In this document: positions 42,732 to 45,964 of the stretch, piece after piece | How positions within the stretch are numbered: position 1 is the stretch's first letter | Layout of the letters: the number at the start of each line of letters is the position of its first letter | From: a virus | Length of the DNA stretch: 45,964 nucleotides | IMG/VR virus record: IMGVR_UViG_3300045241_000089 | Span: 1 to 45,964 of that record | Strand: one strand, 5' to 3' | Position numbers and translations under genes: made by a program | Notes under the pieces: model-generated | What the model saw: only the letters and a program-made list of their open reading frames with translations | What the model was told of the DNA's origin: nothing | Databases searched by the model: none

Positions 42732-44126
42732 TTAGCCCCGAACCATGTTGAACAAGGACTTGTCGTCCGGTAGTTCGATCCCAAGATTCCTCAAGGCCTG
42801 TCGCGTGCTCTGGGAAACCTTATGCGTGTTATAAAGTTCAATGGCTGCGGTCACGACAGTCGGGTTGCGTTTGCCTTCTTTGACCATCCGGACCTTCGCT
42901 TCGCCTTCGGGCGTCGTGTATTTTTCGGGGTGTTCGCCAGATTCGATTGCACGACGTAGGCCCGCATAGCTCTTTGCCCGCTGCGCTGGACCTTCCTTAC
43001 CGGACTTCGCCCGTTTACCCGCACCCGTCCGATATTCGGATACTTTCGTGTATCCACCCAGCAGGCTTGAGATGTAGCCGTTGGTCTCGTGGACAGTCAA
43101 GCCTTTGCTAGAAGCAGCCTTTGGGTGTTCAAGCTGGTATTTTTTCAAGTTCGTATCAGCTTCCCGTTGGGCTCTCTTCGACGGACCTTCTTCTTCCCCG
43201 ATTTCGTTAGCCTTTCTGCGAGCTGCCGCATTTTCTGCCCCAGTTGCCCGAGTACGTTTGGAAGCGTTTTCGCGAGCATTGATAGCGCCTTTACCCAGTA
43301 GGTTCTTGAGTTCCAATGCCCCCGCCGTAGCCTTGCGCGTAAACTGTTCTTTCCCCAAGTTCCCTTCGATTTCCAGAGCCCTCGGAGCGACCTTCGCCAG
43401 AACTCCCTGCTCGTTCTGCTGGACCCCCTGCTGCTGCTTCTGGAAGAAGTTCGTGAGATTTTGCGACCCACCAAGGGCTTTCAGGGAAGCAGACCCGCGC
43501 ATCTCTGCGAGGTTCGTAGCGCCCGCTTGGGCGAGGTTCTGGGCGAACTGATTTCCAGCTCCGCCTGTCTGCCCCGCGAGCTGGGACTGGCTGAGAAGCT
43601 GAGAGCGCAGTTCGGGAGATACGTAGCCTCCGGTCATTGAGGCCTGGGTCTGCCCGGTCGTTTCGATCGCTTTCCCCTGCTGGAGCGCGTTCTCGGCCAT
43701 CTGGTTCTGCAACGTCTTCGCCGAGGCTTCCTGCTGAGCGCCGAGTTTCTGGAGCTGTTCGTTCTCGGAGCCCTGGAGTTTCGCGTAGGCAGCCTGGGCG
43801 CCCTGTTCGTTGGCTTGGATCTGGGCGCCCTGGGTCTGAAGGGGTTGGAGCGCAGCGTTCCGTTCCAGGCGGGCCTGGGTCACGGCGCGGTTGTGGATGT
43901 CCCCCTGGTTGGCTGTTTCGAGATTGAAGCCTCCTGCGGGTCTAGGGTGTCCTCCACTAGGCTTCCCCCCGCTCTTGCCCTTAGAAGGCTTCCCAGCGGG
44001 CTTAGACGGGCTCTTAGTCTTCGGAGCCCCGAGATGGCCGGCGATAGCCGACTGGCGTGGACCAGCGTTCGGCTGTGGCTTGGACAGCGGGTGGATGTAC
44101 GGAGGCGTGACCCCGAACCCGGCCAT
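42732..44126 (-). CDS. Ejection-type virion protein
   Basis: 464 aa. The first 70 residues are a Pro/Lys/Gly tail with GKPSKGKSGGKPSGGHPRPA; the centre is Gln/Ala/Leu rich and helical with many heptads; the end is basic. Such Gln/Ala-rich proteins are typical of podovirus ejection proteins (P22 gp7, gp20 type). Forms one operon with the 200-aa and 1300-aa genes. Confidence 0.6.
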   Translation of the reverse strand: MAGFGVTPPYIHPLSKPQPNAGPRQSAIAGHLGAPKTKSPSKPAGKPSKGKSGGKPSGGHPRPAGGFNLETANQGDIHNRAVTQARLERNAALQPLQTQGAQIQANEQGAQAAYAKLQGSENEQLQKLGAQQEASAKTLQNQMAENALQQGKAIETTGQTQASMTGGYVSPELRSQLLSQSQLAGQTGGAGNQFAQNLAQAGATNLAEMRGSASLKALGGSQNLTNFFQKQQQGVQQNEQGVLAKVAPRALEIEGNLGKEQFTRKATAGALELKNLLGKGAINARENASKRTRATGAENAAARRKANEIGEEEGPSKRAQREADTNLKKYQLEHPKAASSKGLTVHETNGYISSLLGGYTKVSEYRTGAGKRAKSGKEGPAQRAKSYAGLRRAIESGEHPEKYTTPEGEAKVRMVKEGKRNPTVVTAAIELYNTHKVSQSTRQALRNLGIELPDDKSLFNMVRG

Positions 44127-44267
44127 CTAGGATCCTTTCGGCAACATCGGGGTTGGTGCAGGCGCCTGGCCTTCCAGTTTCTTCAGCCGTTTGACCGCCC
44201 ACGCTCGGGCAGTCTCACCGGACAGCTGGCCGCCGGCAGTAGGTTCGCCTGAGTTCGTAACGTCCAC
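44127..44267 (-). CDS. 46-aa helical protein
   Basis: GTG 44267 overlaps the TAG of the 200-aa gene, and its TAG touches the ATG of the 464-aa gene. DVTNSGEPTAGGQLSGETAR, AWAVKRLKKLEGQAPAP. It fills what would be a 140-bp gap exactly. Unknown. Confidence 0.6.
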   Translation of the reverse strand: MDVTNSGEPTAGGQLSGETARAWAVKRLKKLEGQAPAPTPMLPKGS

Positions 44268-44869
44268 TAGCCCACCGCCTTCTTAGCCGCCGCCTTACGG
44301 GCCGCTTTGGAGATAGAGATGCTCACAGAGCCGCCTTTTTGTGTCGTCGCCGTATAGCCGGGGGGAAGATTCGTAGTCGGCGAAGGAGCTACACCATTCG
44401 GCGTCTGCGGCGGATGTTCCGCGATGTACTGCGCCTGTTCGGCTTTCGCAGTATTCAACCCCGTAAGCTCCCCTGTCGTAGCCCGTTCTTCAGCCTGGGA
44501 CTGGGAGAGCGTAGCCCGTTTGATCGCCGCGTCGCGCTGCATCGACAGACCCGTCCCTTTGGAAGCGTATTCCTGCTGGGTCTGGGTCTGAGCTTTCGCC
44601 AGCTGCCCGGATTCCGCAAGCCCTTGGCTGTTCGCGGCGTTCATGTTCGAATGGATCCGCTGGGGCTCTGAGCGGAGAAGGTTGCTGCGCCCGTACTGGA
44701 AGTTCGCCTGGGCGAGCTCTTTGGAGAGTTTCGCGTTCGCCTGGGACTGGGCGACCGAAAGGTTGTACTGGGCGTTTAGTTCGTAGTATTTCGCTGCGGT
44801 GGTCGGGTTCAGTTCCTGGGTGAATTTATTGCCCGCTTCCGATCCTGTGGGGCCTGGTGCAAACGCCAT
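44267..44869 (-). CDS. Ejection-type virion protein, small
   Basis: 200 aa. Gln/Ala/Ser-rich helix (SVAQSQANAKLSKELAQANF, GLAESGQLAKAQTQTQQEYA) with Gly-Thr parts and a Lys/Ala tail. Composition and place before the 464-aa gene fit a small ejection protein. Not recognised by family. Confidence 0.55.
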   Translation of the reverse strand: MAFAPGPTGSEAGNKFTQELNPTTAAKYYELNAQYNLSVAQSQANAKLSKELAQANFQYGRSNLLRSEPQRIHSNMNAANSQGLAESGQLAKAQTQTQQEYASKGTGLSMQRDAAIKRATLSQSQAEERATTGELTGLNTAKAEQAQYIAEHPPQTPNGVAPSPTTNLPPGYTATTQKGGSVSISISKAARKAAAKKAVG

Positions 44870-45184
44870 CTATTCACCCCAATTCGCGGTGCCTTCGCCC
44901 CAGTTGCCCATGTTTTTGCCCCAAATCCCTTCTTCTTCCGAAGTCGTGAGCACCGTAGAAACCCGTCGTTCCACGGCCCCGATGGACAACCTCTCGAAGT
45001 CCAGGGTCGCATCCAGGAAAGATGTGACGGGAAGGTGGGGCACTGAGGGGTCTAGAACCTCGAAGTTCCTGGTCACGTCCTCGAGGCTCGTAACTGGGAT
45101 ATGGGGAAGGTTGCCTAGCTGCTCGAAGTTCTTCGTGCAATCGGTGAGGCTAGAAACCGGCAGGTGAGGGAGACTAGACCCCAA
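44870..45184 (-). CDS. Triple-repeat protein, unknown
   Basis: About 104 aa from TTG 45184 (TTG 45199 also possible), overlapping the stop of the 262-aa gene. Three tandem repeats of about 25 residues: LPHLPVSSLTDCTKNFEQLG, LPHIPVTSLEDVTRNFEVLD, PHLPVTSFLDATLDFERL. Then a spacer and a twin GKNMGNWGEGTANWGE end. The PHxPV...D-x-T-x-NFE repeat is a short beta-helix-like unit, perhaps a tail or neck part. No known function. Confidence 0.55.
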   Translation of the reverse strand: MGSSLPHLPVSSLTDCTKNFEQLGNLPHIPVTSLEDVTRNFEVLDPSVPHLPVTSFLDATLDFERLSIGAVERRVSTVLTTSEEEGIWGKNMGNWGEGTANWGE

Positions 45185-45962
45185 CGAACGCGTATTCAAT
45201 GCTGTTCGGCCACGTCGTGATCAGTTTCCCCGTAAACGCCTGGTTAGCCCCAACACGGAAGCTGATCGCCTGGGTTATCGTAGGCATCGGGGCTCCCGTC
45301 GCGATCTTAGCCACCGCTTTACCCGCGACTTTGATTTCGATCCCGTGGTTTTCCTGAAGCTGGATGCTCAACGTAACAAGCGTCGGCCGTGTTTTACTCG
45401 GCGTGACACCCGCTTCTACCGTTGCCTGCGCGAGCGATTCAAGGGTCGTGTATTCGTTGGTGTTCGTCGGTTCGCCCGCGATGATCCGCCAGTTCGTCCC
45501 ATCGGCCTCCACGATCAGATGCTGATTTTCACGGACCGTCACTTCCCCGGCACCCGTACTAAGGACGAAATCCCCGAAGATTTTCGCTCCGACCCCAGCT
45601 TTCAGTTTGACCGATTCTATCCCGTTGTTGCAGATGATCCCCACCTGCTTGCTGGCCGTGGCCGTAGCCGTGAGCGTCAGCGTCGCAGCGTTCGTTTCCA
45701 TCAGGTACAGGATCCCGGATTCTCCCGTTGCGGACCCTGCCTGTTTTTTGAGTTCCAGTCCCGAGGATTTCTGGTTCAGCTTCGTCTGGACCGCAGCCGT
45801 AAGGTTCGCTTCAGCGATCCCTTCGGCTTTGATGTTCGTGGTGCCGTCGAGGTTCGCCCCGTTGATGAATTCTTCGGTTTTTTTGATCGAGTTGCCCACC
45901 TTGGGCTCCTCGGTAGTATTTTTGGCTCCCACCACGGGAACTTCAAGACTGATGCTTGTCAT
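45174..45962 (-). CDS. Fibre-like virion protein, paralogue B
   Basis: 262 aa, complete at 45962 only if the start is at the last ATG of the window; the upstream site lies outside. Ala/Thr/Gly-rich strands with KIFGDFVLSTGAGEVTVREN and a C-terminal GANQAFTGKLITTWPNSIEY, FVGV domain. Its first 167 residues match paralogue A at 1-502. The C-terminus resembles in style that of the 775-aa fibre. A tail appendage role is inferred. Confidence 0.7.
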   Translation of the reverse strand: MTSISLEVPVVGAKNTTEEPKVGNSIKKTEEFINGANLDGTTNIKAEGIAEANLTAAVQTKLNQKSSGLELKKQAGSATGESGILYLMETNAATLTLTATATASKQVGIICNNGIESVKLKAGVGAKIFGDFVLSTGAGEVTVRENQHLIVEADGTNWRIIAGEPTNTNEYTTLESLAQATVEAGVTPSKTRPTLVTLSIQLQENHGIEIKVAGKAVAKIATGAPMPTITQAISFRVGANQAFTGKLITTWPNSIEYAFVGV

Positions 45963-45964
45963 CT
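45461..45964. repeat. Inexact terminal repeat, pair with 1..504
   Basis: 45461-45964 and 1-504 align without gaps with about 28 differences (about 94 percent identity); bases 1-127 equal 45461-45587 exactly and differences begin at 128. Coding for paralogues A and B. Either tandem duplicated genes at a contig break, or circular ends with sequence variation. Confidence 0.8.

Noticed and set aside
41943-42773. 276-codon frame opposite the 1300-aa gene
   Set aside because: No ribosome site, shadow composition, covers a strong gene on the other strand.

Overview
The window looks like a nearly complete genome of a tailed phage, probably podovirus-type, that infects an actinobacterium. Evidence for the phage type is a P22-like set of virion genes: TerL, portal, scaffold, coat, a gp4-like adaptor, a gp10-like tail factor and large Ala/Gln/Lys-rich ejection-type proteins, with no tape measure or tail-tube genes. 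Evidence for the host is a small Rpf/transglycosylase-like protein, many GTG/TTG starts, and repeated TANNNT -10 boxes placed about 6 nt before start codons (leaderless genes). No integrase, repressor, DNA polymerase or tRNA was recognised.

Layout. Almost all genes lie on the minus strand and read right to left. (1) 45962-33622: ejection/internal virion proteins (200, 464 and 1300 aa), then wall enzymes (SLT plus M23-like, M23-like, C1-type peptidase, Rpf-like) with a holin-like protein; this transcript ends at a strong terminator at 33.52-33.55 kb. (2) 33508-32459: a control hub with SSB on the plus strand, several sigma70-like promoters, terminators, a candidate minus-strand small RNA and a structured SSB leader. 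(3) 32458-22645: the early minus operon of about 30 small overlapping genes, including ERF recombinase, RecB/Cas4-like nuclease, Hjc-like nuclease, a replication-organiser-like protein, HNH, HTH/zinc proteins and a SPPY DNA methyltransferase. (4) 22707-20748: short plus-strand genes (GIY-YIG protein, small ORFs) with terminators, and a divergent region. (5) 20591-1: HNH, TerL, SGNH/LamG tail protein, portal, collagen-like fibre, scaffold, coat, adaptor and tail genes. Two HNH genes with their own promoters are inserted on the opposite strand in this block.

Genes are packed by ATGA, GTGA, TGATG or TAATG overlaps, which revealed many genes of 16-60 codons, several of them single-span membrane peptides. 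The most notable points are a frameshift that splits the conserved N-terminus of the portal gene beside an HNH gene, two candidate structured RNAs around 32.5-33.0 kb, and a repeated stop/start cassette ending small proteins in GVSA.

The first 504 bases match the last 504 at about 94 percent, and the first 127 exactly. Both ends fall in paralogous copies of a fibre-like gene, so the window is probably a contig broken at that repeat, or a circular genome with variant ends. Functional names rest on motifs read by eye; no database search was run.
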